Below, one piece after another: positions 1 to 7,437 of a DNA stretch of 9,021 bases; within the stretch, counting starts at the first letter, position 1; each line of letters opens with the position of its first letter. The position numbers and the translations under genes were made by a program. Location of the stretch: positions 1 to 9,021 of the forward strand of contig JASHTD010000333.1 in the NCBI GenBank assembly GCA_030040725.1, in the 5' to 3' direction. The stretch is from Candidatus Sulfotelmatobacter sp. (lineage in GTDB: Bacteria; Acidobacteriota; Terriglobia; Terriglobales; Acidobacteriaceae). The notes under the pieces were generated by a model. It made no database searches, was not told where the DNA came from, and worked only from the letters and a program-made list of their open reading frames with translations.

Positions 1-617
1 TGCAGCTTTTCGATATAGCTGTGCAACACGGTGCGGCGATGCAGTTGGACCGTTTTTACCGCTTCGCCCAGGTGAGCCATGCGCTGGCGCAATTCTCGCT
101 CGATGCTGCGGCCCTCCTGCTCGCGCATCTGGTTCAGACGATCCAGCGCTTCTTCAACTCTAGCCATGACGGCCGACTCAAGCGCTGCATCTTCCAACTC
201 CTGGCCCGACTCGAGCGCGCCAGGCATGCGAAGGATCGAATTGAGGTCCGGTTCGGCAGCCACGGAGAATTCCACCGATGCGGCGCGAAAAGCTGCGATA
301 TAAGCACTGACCAGCGGCCGGTTCAAAGCGATGATTTCGTTATTCGCTCGTTCCAGGTTGAGGGCGACTTCGACGTGGCCGCGCGCAATCTTTTCTTTCA
401 GCATTCGCCGCAATTGCATTTCCAGAGAATCGCAGCCGGAGGGTAGGCGAAAATGCAAATCGAGAAAACGATGATTAACAGATTTAAGAGACAGCGCAAA
501 CCCGGTGTGTCCATTCTGCTGCACGGAGGTTAAAGTGTTGGCCTGCCGAGAGGCGCCATCGGCACCTGTGAGCTCGCCTTTGACTTGGGCGAAGCCGGTC
601 ATCGAGCGAATGGGCAT
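1..617 (-). CDS. yicC: YicC/YloC-family endoribonuclease, 3' end cut by window edge
   Basis: This reading frame is open to the left edge and encodes the first 205 residues of a protein that normally has about 290-300. It begins MPIRSMTGFAQV, the family's near-invariant N-terminus. It continues with SVNHRFLDLHFRLP (residues 46-59), RGHVEV (79-84), a LRMPG segment (129-134) and MREQEG (164-169). Together these cover the YicC N-terminal domain and the start of the DUF1732 C-terminal domain, whose end lies outside the window. Family members are cytoplasmic endoribonucleases, and E. coli YicC has been linked to small-RNA turnover. Between the SMTGFA motif and SVNHR there are about 35 residues, some 15-20 more than I recall as usual. 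The ATG lies 31 bases after the ABC exporter stop codon, so the two are probably cotranscribed. The Shine-Dalgarno is weak (GGAG 16 bases upstream). Frame and family are secure. Confidence 0.93.
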   Translation of the reverse strand, partial: MPIRSMTGFAQVKGELTGADGASRQANTLTSVQQNGHTGFALSLKSVNHRFLDLHFRLPSGCDSLEMQLRRMLKEKIARGHVEVALNLERANNEIIALNRPLVSAYIAAFRAASVEFSVAAEPDLNSILRMPGALESGQELEDAALESAVMARVEEALDRLNQMREQEGRSIERELRQRMAHLGEAVKTVQLHRRTVLHSYIEKL

Positions 618-648
618 GAGAGATGTTCCGAGACTCCAAACGCTAAAG

Positions 649-2490
<1,842 letters not shown>

Positions 2491-2664
2491 TGAGCTCCGA
2501 AACCGCAGGCGTCGCTTGCCGGCGGTGAATTTCACACGCGGTGCAGATGCCTTATTTTACTGCGCCCGCAGAGGTTTGTCGTTGGCGACCGTACCCGCCG
2601 GGCTACCGCCCAACTGGAAAATCAAGGTTGGGAAGTCGGGATTCATGGTCGGATTATCGAGCTT

Positions 2665-3594
2665 TCATTTCGGTATATCCCGGTGCACCACCTTCACCCG
2701 GTATCCCGCCTTGTGCAGTCGCTTGCCGACTTCCTCTGCCATCATCACCGAGCGATGCTGGCCGCCGGTGCATCCGAACGCAATCGTTAAATAGCTTTTG
2801 CCCTCGTGCACATAATGCGGCAGCAGATAAACCAGCAGTTCGGAGATGCGGGAAATGAATTCCCGCGTCTGGGGAAACGATCGGATGTATTTGGCTACCC
2901 GCGGATGGCGGCCAGTGAGCGGGCGGAAAGCCGGCACAAAATGCGGGTTGGGCAGAAAACGCACATCGAATACCAAGTCGGCGTCCTCAGGCACACCCTG
3001 GCGAAAACCGAAGCTGACGCTGGAAACCAGAATGTTTTTATCGTTGGGATATTCGCGGAAGCGGTCGGTAACGTGCGCGCGCAATTCGTGCACGTTGAAC
3101 TTCGAGGTATCGATGACGATGTCGGCCAGGGCACGAATCTTGGCCAGGCGGCGGCGCTCAGCTTTGATCGACGTGTTGACCGGCGAGTCGGTGCCAAGCG
3201 GATGCGGTCTCCGGGTCTCGCTGAAACGGCGCAAAAGCACCGCATCCGAAGCTTCCAGAAACGCGAGCTTGGTCGGAATAATTCGCCGTACCGCTTTGAG
3301 GATTCCCGGAAGCTGGTCGAGCTTCGAGCCTTCGCGCACATCCACCACAATCGCAATATGCCGGATCTCCGATGACTGCGATGACATCTCCGCAAACTGA
3401 GGGATCAGCGCAATAGGAAGATTATCCACGCAGTAGTAACCGAGATCTTCAAACGCCTTGAGCACCGAGGCTTTGCCCGAACCGCTCATCCCCGTGATGA
3501 TTACCAATTCCGGGGCCCTCGCGCCCGCACTCGCCTTTTTCCTTCTGCTGGACGAATTGCTGCGGCGGAATTTGGCCGGCCGTCGACGCTTCAT
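2665..3594 (-). CDS. rapZ: RapZ/YvcJ-family nucleotide-binding regulator
   Basis: The 309-residue frame carries the whole RapZ (YvcJ) architecture: a P-loop ITGMSGSGKAS (33-43), FEDLGYYCVDNLP (48-60), VSFGFRQGVP (193-202), RFLPNPH (212-218) and the C-terminal signature GCTGGQHRSV (274-283), ending HRDIPK. In E. coli RapZ is an RNA-binding adaptor that delivers the sRNA GlmZ to RNase E and so controls glucosamine-6-phosphate synthase. In other phyla it is a GTP/ATP-binding protein of less clear role. Two oddities: the residue after the P-loop Lys41 is Ala rather than Ser/Thr, and the ATG adds a basic tail (12 Lys/Arg in the first 26 residues). The start is uncertain. The ATG at 3594 has no Shine-Dalgarno, while a TTG at 3507 has GAGGG 8 bases upstream and gives 280 residues, close to the usual length of about 284. 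It diverges from the mbfA-like gene and leads the ABC exporter-yicC string. Confidence 0.92.
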   Translation of the reverse strand: MKRRRPAKFRRSNSSSRRKKASAGARAPELVIITGMSGSGKASVLKAFEDLGYYCVDNLPIALIPQFAEMSSQSSEIRHIAIVVDVREGSKLDQLPGILKAVRRIIPTKLAFLEASDAVLLRRFSETRRPHPLGTDSPVNTSIKAERRRLAKIRALADIVIDTSKFNVHELRAHVTDRFREYPNDKNILVSSVSFGFRQGVPEDADLVFDVRFLPNPHFVPAFRPLTGRHPRVAKYIRSFPQTREFISRISELLVYLLPHYVHEGKSYLTIAFGCTGGQHRSVMMAEEVGKRLHKAGYRVKVVHRDIPK

Positions 3595-3601
3595 GCAGTG
3601 G

Positions 3602-3610
3602 ATAGTAGCA
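3602..3610 (-). promoter_or_regulatory. Candidate extended -10 box for rapZ (leaderless)
   Basis: On the minus strand TGCTACTAT reads as an extended -10 element (TGn + TACTAT, four of six matches to TATAAT). It ends 7 bases before the rapZ ATG at 3594. No convincing -35 is visible 17 bases upstream. With this spacing transcription would start at or next to the ATG. This is a pattern match only. Confidence 0.25.
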
Positions 3611-3701
3611 TTGCAAGCGCAGCCAGTGGGAGAGGCTAAAGCGATGCTGCATTCGTGCGCGACTCGATCATCAGAGCGCGTTTTCCCCTCGGTCTTTCGA
3701 T

Positions 3702-3731
3702 TTGTCTAAGCGCCGCCCGGACAGGTAATCT
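3702..3731 (+). promoter_or_regulatory. Candidate promoter for the mbfA-like gene
   Basis: A TTGTCT (-35-like, 3702-3707) and a TAATCT (-10-like, 3726-3731) are separated by 18 bases. The -10-like box ends 8 bases before the ATG at 3740, and there is no Shine-Dalgarno between them, which would make the transcript leaderless. I see no sequence I could identify as a Fur or Irr box in this 145-base divergent gap. Confidence 0.27.
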
Positions 3732-3739
3732 ATTCGGCC

Positions 3740-4696
3740 ATGAAAAAGTTTGACGAATTAACCGAGCGCGAAGTGCTGGCTCTCGCCATTTCGTTGGAGG
3801 AAGAAGATGAGCGCGTCTACTCCGACTTCGCTGAGGGCTTACGCCCCGACTATCCTGCATCGGCGGCAATGTTTGACGGCATGCGCCTGGAAGAGTCGGC
3901 GCATCGCCGCAAGCTGATCGAGCTTTTTCGCATAAAGTTTGGCGAGCACATTCCTTTGATCCGTCGGCAGGATGTGCGCGGTTTTGTCGAGCGTCCGGCA
4001 TTGTGGTTGAGCCGCCCGCTGCGTATCGAGGCAGTTCGGAAAGAAGCCAGCACCATGGAAGTCGAGACGCGCCGGTTCTATGAGCGCGCCGCGGCGCGCA
4101 CTCAGGATGCCGGCATTCGCCAGTTGCTCGATGATCTCATCAACGAAGAACGCGAGCACGAAGAGCGCGCCCAGGAACTCGACAAAGAGAAACTTCCGGC
4201 CAACGTGAAAGAAGATGAAGAGCGCGCGCAGCGCCGGTTATTTGTTCTGCAGATCGTGCAGCCGGGGCTGGCCGGATTGATGGATGGCTCGGTTTCCACC
4301 CTGGCGCCAGTCTTCGCTGCGGCATTTGCTACTCACAACAGCTGGGATGCGTTTCTGGTCGGCGTCGCGGCATCGGCGGGAGCGGGCATCAGTATGGGAT
4401 TTGCCGAAGCGCTATCGGATGATGGCAGCCTGACGGGCCGCGGGCATCCGTGGGTGCGCGGCGTCATCTGCGGCGCGATGACCGCTCTCGGCGGAATCGG
4501 CCATACACTTCCTTTTCTTTTGAAAGATTTCCGTATGGCGCTTTGGGCCGCAGGCGCGGTGGTGATGGCCGAATTGGCCACCATCACCTGGATTCGCAAG
4601 CGCTACATGGACACTCCCTGGGTTTCGGCTGCGCTGCAGGTTGGGTTGGGCGGGGTACTGGTTTTCATTACCGGAGTATTGATCGGCAGTTCGTAG
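3740..4696 (+). CDS. mbfA: MbfA-type membrane-bound ferritin / VIT-family iron exporter
   Basis: This 318-residue protein joins a ferritin-like domain (residues 1-160) to a CCC1/VIT1-type membrane domain (about 168-318), the Er-VIT architecture of rhizobial MbfA, which is about the same length. Di-iron ligands are all in place: Glu20, Glu52-x-x-His55, Glu107 and Glu137-x-x-His140. The membrane half starts with PGLAGLMDGSVSTLAPVF (175-192), the VIT signature, and has about five helices, including ISMGFAEALSDDGS (217-230). In Bradyrhizobium and Agrobacterium MbfA oxidises ferrous iron at the ferritin-like domain and exports iron across the inner membrane, helping iron and peroxide tolerance. 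Manganese export is a possible alternative for VIT relatives. Between the halves (about 136-166) is a highly charged Glu/Arg/Lys stretch, probably a continuation of the helix bundle. No Shine-Dalgarno precedes the ATG. It converges on the creatininase-family gene with only 16 bases between stop codons. Confidence 0.9.
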   Translation: MKKFDELTEREVLALAISLEEEDERVYSDFAEGLRPDYPASAAMFDGMRLEESAHRRKLIELFRIKFGEHIPLIRRQDVRGFVERPALWLSRPLRIEAVRKEASTMEVETRRFYERAAARTQDAGIRQLLDDLINEEREHEERAQELDKEKLPANVKEDEERAQRRLFVLQIVQPGLAGLMDGSVSTLAPVFAAAFATHNSWDAFLVGVAASAGAGISMGFAEALSDDGSLTGRGHPWVRGVICGAMTALGGIGHTLPFLLKDFRMALWAAGAVVMAELATITWIRKRYMDTPWVSAALQVGLGGVLVFITGVLIGSS

Positions 4697-4712
4697 TCTT
4701 TTTCTTTAATCT

Positions 4713-5624
4713 TTACGGTTGCGTATCCAGCGGCTGTTTGCTCTTCTCGTAGAATTCGTTCTGCAGCTTAAGGCTGACGTCATCGGCCTTTATGGCACGG
4801 ATGGACTTGACCAGAGCGTCGATCCACCAATCCATTTGGAACTGCCCCAGTTCTTTCGTGGCGGCCGATCCGTCGCCGGAGTAATGATTGGGAAAGCGCG
4901 CGTACCACCAGATGCCGGTGTAGACACCTTCCGGAAGATTCTGGCGGTGCTGGTCGGCGCCGGATTCGTTGTTGGCGCGGTCGATGTGGACTGTGTCAGG
5001 GCGCGCGATCATCATCTTTGAGGTTTCGCTTTCGCCGGCATGCATGTCGATGGAAGTCTTCTTCGCCGGGCCGCCTGAGTCCGGGCTGCGCTTGTCAAAA
5101 ATGTAGACTACATAGTCGTGGGTTTTATCCAGCTGCGTTTGGGCGAAGTAGGGAAGCAGGCTTTCGTTGCCGCCGTGTCCGTTGACGATGATGACTTTCT
5201 TGCAGCCGTTACGCGCCATCTCGTCGGTGGTCTCCTGCAACAGGGCGAGTTGCATTTCGCGGCTGTATGCAACGGTTCCGGGTTCGTGGCGGGCTTCGGC
5301 GATTTGTCCGAAATAATACTCCGGGAAGACAACGGCATATTCTTTTTCGGCGGCATGCAGCGCGGCGAAACGGACATCCAGCAGGTCGGTGCCCAGTGGA
5401 AGATGCGGGCCGTGCTTTTCAAGGATTCCGAACGGGAGCAGGCACGTGCCTCGCGAGCGATGAATGCCTTCGCGGAAATCGGCGGCGGTGAGCTCTTCCC
5501 AGTGGACAGAGAGTTTCGGTTCCGAGGTCGACTGCGCTGGGGCGAAAGGCGGAGCGCTTGCAACCGCGAAGAAGAGTGCTGGAAGTAGCACGGAAGAAAG
5601 CTTGCAACGGGTGCGAGTTATCAT
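4713..5624 (-). CDS. Exported creatininase-family amidohydrolase
   Basis: This 303-residue protein has a signal peptide (Arg/Lys near the N-terminus, hydrophobic core about residues 9-24, likely cut after APA or APAQ near residue 30) and then a complete creatininase-family domain. Metal-site residues are present: Glu69 and His71 in LEKHGPHLPLGTD with Asp80, His150 in VNGHGGNES, and His195/Glu198 in HAGESETS. The family comprises zinc or manganese hydrolases of C-N bonds in small molecules (creatinine, formamidopyrimidines, peptide ends as in MftE). The substrate cannot be told from sequence. Most characterised members are cytoplasmic, so export to the periplasm is notable. I chose the ATG at 5624 because GAGGG lies 6 bases upstream (5631-5635) and the signal peptide then begins directly. 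A TTG at 5681 would add 19 residues and bury the promoter. It is transcribed divergently from the cyclodeaminase-family gene. Confidence 0.88.
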   Translation of the reverse strand: MITRTRCKLSSVLLPALFFAVASAPPFAPAQSTSEPKLSVHWEELTAADFREGIHRSRGTCLLPFGILEKHGPHLPLGTDLLDVRFAALHAAEKEYAVVFPEYYFGQIAEARHEPGTVAYSREMQLALLQETTDEMARNGCKKVIIVNGHGGNESLLPYFAQTQLDKTHDYVVYIFDKRSPDSGGPAKKTSIDMHAGESETSKMMIARPDTVHIDRANNESGADQHRQNLPEGVYTGIWWYARFPNHYSGDGSAATKELGQFQMDWWIDALVKSIRAIKADDVSLKLQNEFYEKSKQPLDTQP

Positions 5625-5643
5625 CGATTTCCCTCGGCGGCAA

Positions 5644-5652
5644 ATTCTAGCA
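5644..5652 (-). promoter_or_regulatory. Extended -10 element for the creatininase-family gene
   Basis: The minus strand reads TGCTAGAAT, an extended -10 (TGn followed by TAGAAT, five of six matches). It lies 19 bases upstream of the ATG at 5624, leaving a short leader with the GAGGG ribosome binding site. The -35 region (around 5668-5675) is poor and falls inside the palindrome at 5665-5684, which suits a promoter under operator control. Confidence 0.4.
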
Positions 5653-5664
5653 TGCACATTGGCT

Positions 5665-5684
5665 GTATTAAAACGTATCAATAC
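5665..5684. promoter_or_regulatory. 20-base imperfect palindrome, candidate operator
   Basis: GTATTAAAACGTATCAATAC pairs at 8 of 10 symmetric positions around a central ACGT, with outer arms GTATT/AATAC. It sits in the AT-rich 84-base gap between two divergent genes, 24 bases upstream of the plus-strand ATG (5709) and over the expected -35 region of the minus-strand promoter. A dimeric repressor site (GntR- or LacI-type size) serving both genes is the simplest reading. No regulator gene is adjacent, so the binding protein is unknown. Confidence 0.4.
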
Positions 5685-5708
5685 TCATAATCGGAGGCTG
5701 GAACGTTG

Positions 5709-6662
5709 ATGCGATTTATAGACCGTGAGGAAGTCGGCCGTCGGCTTACCTACGAGGTCTGCATTCCGATTGTGCGCGATGCGATGATCGCGTTCTCGCG
5801 GGGCGAGACGCGCCAGCTTCTGCGGTCGATCATCCCTCTATCCGAAGGGCGTTTGTTCGGCGTCATGCCGGGAGCGATGGGCGCGCACGCGCCATTTGGA
5901 GCGAAGCTGATCAGCGTCTTCCAGGGAAACTCGGCTGTGGGAATACCGTCGCACCAGGGGCTGGTTATTTTATTCGATCATGAAAGTGGCGCTCCGGTTT
6001 GCGCGCTCGATGCCGGCGAGATTACGGCGATACGAACGGCGGCGGCCAGCGCGGTCGCTACTGAGGCATTAGCTCGCGCCGACTCGCGCCGTCTGGCGAT
6101 CCTCGGCTACGGCGAGCAGGCTGCAACTCACGCGCGCGCGATCAGCAAAGTTCGTCGTCTTGAATCCATTACCATCTGGGGACGGTCTCTCGAACGCGCT
6201 CACGCCTTCGCGAAGGCGACGCAGGCGGAACTCGGCGTGCCCGTCTGTGCAGCAGAAAGCGTGGAAGAGGTCGTCGCGAAAGCCGACATTATCTGTACCG
6301 TCACTGCTGCGGCTGAGCCAATCTTGAAAGGCGACTGGGTGCGACCGGGCACGCACTTGAATCTGGTCGGCTCAGGCGCCGCAGGCCCGGCGGAAGTGGA
6401 CACTGACTTGGTCGTCCGCTCGCGCTTTATCGCCGACAGCCGGGAAGGCGTTCTGGCACAAGGCGCGGAGTTCCTCAGGGCTAAGGCGGCGGGATTGGTC
6501 GGCGATGACCACATCGTCGCTGAGATTGGCCAAGTATTGGCGGGAGAAATCGAAGGCCGCGGCTCGGCAGAGGAGATCACTGTGTACAAGTCGCTGGGCC
6601 ATATAGTCCAGGACTTGGCCAGCGCGTGGTGGCTGTATTCAGAGAGCGAGAAACCGGAGTGA
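5709..6662 (+). CDS. Ornithine cyclodeaminase / mu-crystallin family NAD(P)-dependent enzyme
   Basis: This 317-residue protein matches the ornithine cyclodeaminase/mu-crystallin fold along its whole length. The substrate-domain motifs include FGAKLISVFQGN (63-74, conserved Lys66), the segment DAGEITAIRTAAASAVA (101-117, Arg109) and a Rossmann nucleotide loop ILGYGEQAATHARAI (131-145, GxGxQAxxH). Members convert ornithine to proline, reduce ketimines, or act as alanine- or opine-type dehydrogenases, with NAD(P)H. Where true ornithine cyclodeaminase has its catalytic Asp (GGDCPGKTEL), this protein reads VGSGAAGPAEVD (220-231), with Ser222, so ketimine reductase or amino-acid dehydrogenase activity is more likely than cyclodeamination. 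A strong GGAGG (5693-5697) lies 11 bases before the ATG and 8 before an in-frame TTG at 5706. Either could be used, and the difference is one residue. It may share control with the divergent creatininase-family gene. Confidence 0.9.
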   Translation: MRFIDREEVGRRLTYEVCIPIVRDAMIAFSRGETRQLLRSIIPLSEGRLFGVMPGAMGAHAPFGAKLISVFQGNSAVGIPSHQGLVILFDHESGAPVCALDAGEITAIRTAAASAVATEALARADSRRLAILGYGEQAATHARAISKVRRLESITIWGRSLERAHAFAKATQAELGVPVCAAESVEEVVAKADIICTVTAAAEPILKGDWVRPGTHLNLVGSGAAGPAEVDTDLVVRSRFIADSREGVLAQGAEFLRAKAAGLVGDDHIVAEIGQVLAGEIEGRGSAEEITVYKSLGHIVQDLASAWWLYSESEKPE

Positions 6663-6664
6663 AG

Positions 6665-6692
6665 AGCGCGCGCTCATGCGCCGGGCTATTTT
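6665..6692 (+). terminator. Possible rho-independent terminator after the cyclodeaminase-family gene
   Basis: Three bases past the stop codon the sequence can fold with AGC-CG-CGC against GCG-CG-GCT (8 pairs, one G-G mismatch, one bulged C, loop TCAT), followed by ATTTTC. The T-run is short and the stem imperfect. The element fills the 29-base gap to the convergent hpf gene. An overlapping 12-base perfect palindrome (6664-6675) may compete with this fold. Confidence 0.35.
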
Positions 6693-7327
6693 CACGGGGC
6701 TTCGATCAACTCCATCTTTCCGTCGCGCGTGCGGTGCAGGATCATCAATTTGCCTTTGGGATCACGAAACACAAAAACGTCGCGATCGCGGAAGTGGGCT
6801 TCCTTGATGGCTTCTTCGAGGGTCATGGGGCGCATAGCGATGGCTTCGTCGGAGCGGACAAGGTGCACTTCGGTAGTTTTGGCCACGGCAGGATAGCGGT
6901 GCACGGCCACCGGCACGGCGGTTTTTTCGGTAAGTCCGACCTTAGTCTGCATGACTCCATCGTTCCGCGGCTCAACCTCGGTGGCCTCGGAGGAGTGGCC
7001 ATTCCACTTCTTTACCTCTTCACTCTTGCGGGCTGAACGCTTCTTCGATTGCCAGCGCGTCTTGTATTTCACCGCTTGTTTTTCCAAGTGGTCGAGAGCT
7101 TCATTGACGGCGATGGTCATGTCCTTGGCTTGGGCAAGGCCGACCAGCGGCCCATTGCGCGGGGTGATGGTGATTTCGGCTTTGTGGCGGTGCTTTTCGA
7201 CGGCGAGGATGACATGGGTTTCAAATTTGTCGTCGAGAATTTTGCGTATTTTGCTGAGTCCCGTTTCAACTTCTTTTTTGATGGCGGGAGTAACTTCGTA
7301 GTGACGTCCGGTGTATTCCACGTTCAT
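6692..7327 (-). CDS. hpf: Long-form ribosome hibernation promoting factor (HPF/RaiA family)
   Basis: This 211-residue protein has the S30AE/RaiA domain at residues 1-97 (begins MNVEYTGRHYEVTPAIKKEV; includes the basic KYKTRWQSKKRSARK stretch at 87-101). A variable hydrophilic linker follows (about 98-150), then the C-terminal dimerisation domain (153-211; VHLVRSDEAIAMRPMTLEEA, FVFRDPKGKLMILHRTRDGK, ending MELIEAP). Long HPF binds the 30S decoding region and pairs two 70S ribosomes into inactive 100S dimers through that C-terminal domain in slow growth or stationary phase. The N-terminal domain alone is found in E. coli HPF and RaiA. The start is clear: AAGGAGA lies 10 bases before the ATG. 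It follows rpoN on the same strand after 110 bases, the conserved rpoN-hpf order, but a hairpin repeat lies between them. Confidence 0.95.
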   Translation of the reverse strand: MNVEYTGRHYEVTPAIKKEVETGLSKIRKILDDKFETHVILAVEKHRHKAEITITPRNGPLVGLAQAKDMTIAVNEALDHLEKQAVKYKTRWQSKKRSARKSEEVKKWNGHSSEATEVEPRNDGVMQTKVGLTEKTAVPVAVHRYPAVAKTTEVHLVRSDEAIAMRPMTLEEAIKEAHFRDRDVFVFRDPKGKLMILHRTRDGKMELIEAP

Positions 7328-7371
7328 GAATCGGCGATCTCCTTGCGTAGGCTGGCACGACCACTAACAAA

Positions 7372-7416
7372 CGACGCTCTTCGCTCAGCAAAGAGCGCCT
7401 CGCTCAGGATGACAAC
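7372..7416. repeat. REP-like hairpin repeat between rpoN and hpf
   Basis: CGCTCTT (7375-7381) and AAGAGCG (7391-7397) form a perfect 7-pair stem with a 9-base loop, followed on the plus strand by CTCAGGATGAC (7403-7413). I recall TCGCTCAGGATGAC as the hallmark end of short intergenic repeats abundant in acidobacterial and some other genomes. On the minus strand, in the direction of rpoN-hpf transcription, the hairpin is followed by TCGTTTGTT and could reduce read-through. A related arrangement lies inside rpoN at 8595-8658. Confidence 0.6.
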
Positions 7417-7437
7417 ATTTCCTCTTTTTCATAGGAA

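Noticed and set aside
21..446. Plus-strand open frame of 141 codons at the left edge
   Set aside because: It is antisense to yicC, whose minus-strand frame carries the family motifs and runs off the window.
2557..2646. 29-codon minus-strand ORF in the rapZ-ABC exporter gap, starting MNPDFPTLIFQLGG
   Set aside because: It has no Shine-Dalgarno and no recognisable homology. It is in frame with both neighbours, but that can be chance. Conservation in relatives would be needed to revive it.
4160..4235. Repeated GAAGAGCGCGC strings in the mbfA-like gene, also near 6661
   Set aside because: Two encode the same EERAQ residues in a charged helix, and the third is a stop-codon neighbourhood. GC-rich codon use explains them.
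4690..4715. T-rich stretch between the convergent mbfA-like and creatininase-family genes as a terminator
   Set aside because: There is a run of T with interruptions, but only a three-pair stem before it. No credible hairpin is seen in either direction.
7353..7368. TGGCACG resembling a sigma-54 -24 element just upstream of hpf
   Set aside because: The -12 part is wrong (CTAAC where TTGCA is expected), and it faces away from hpf.
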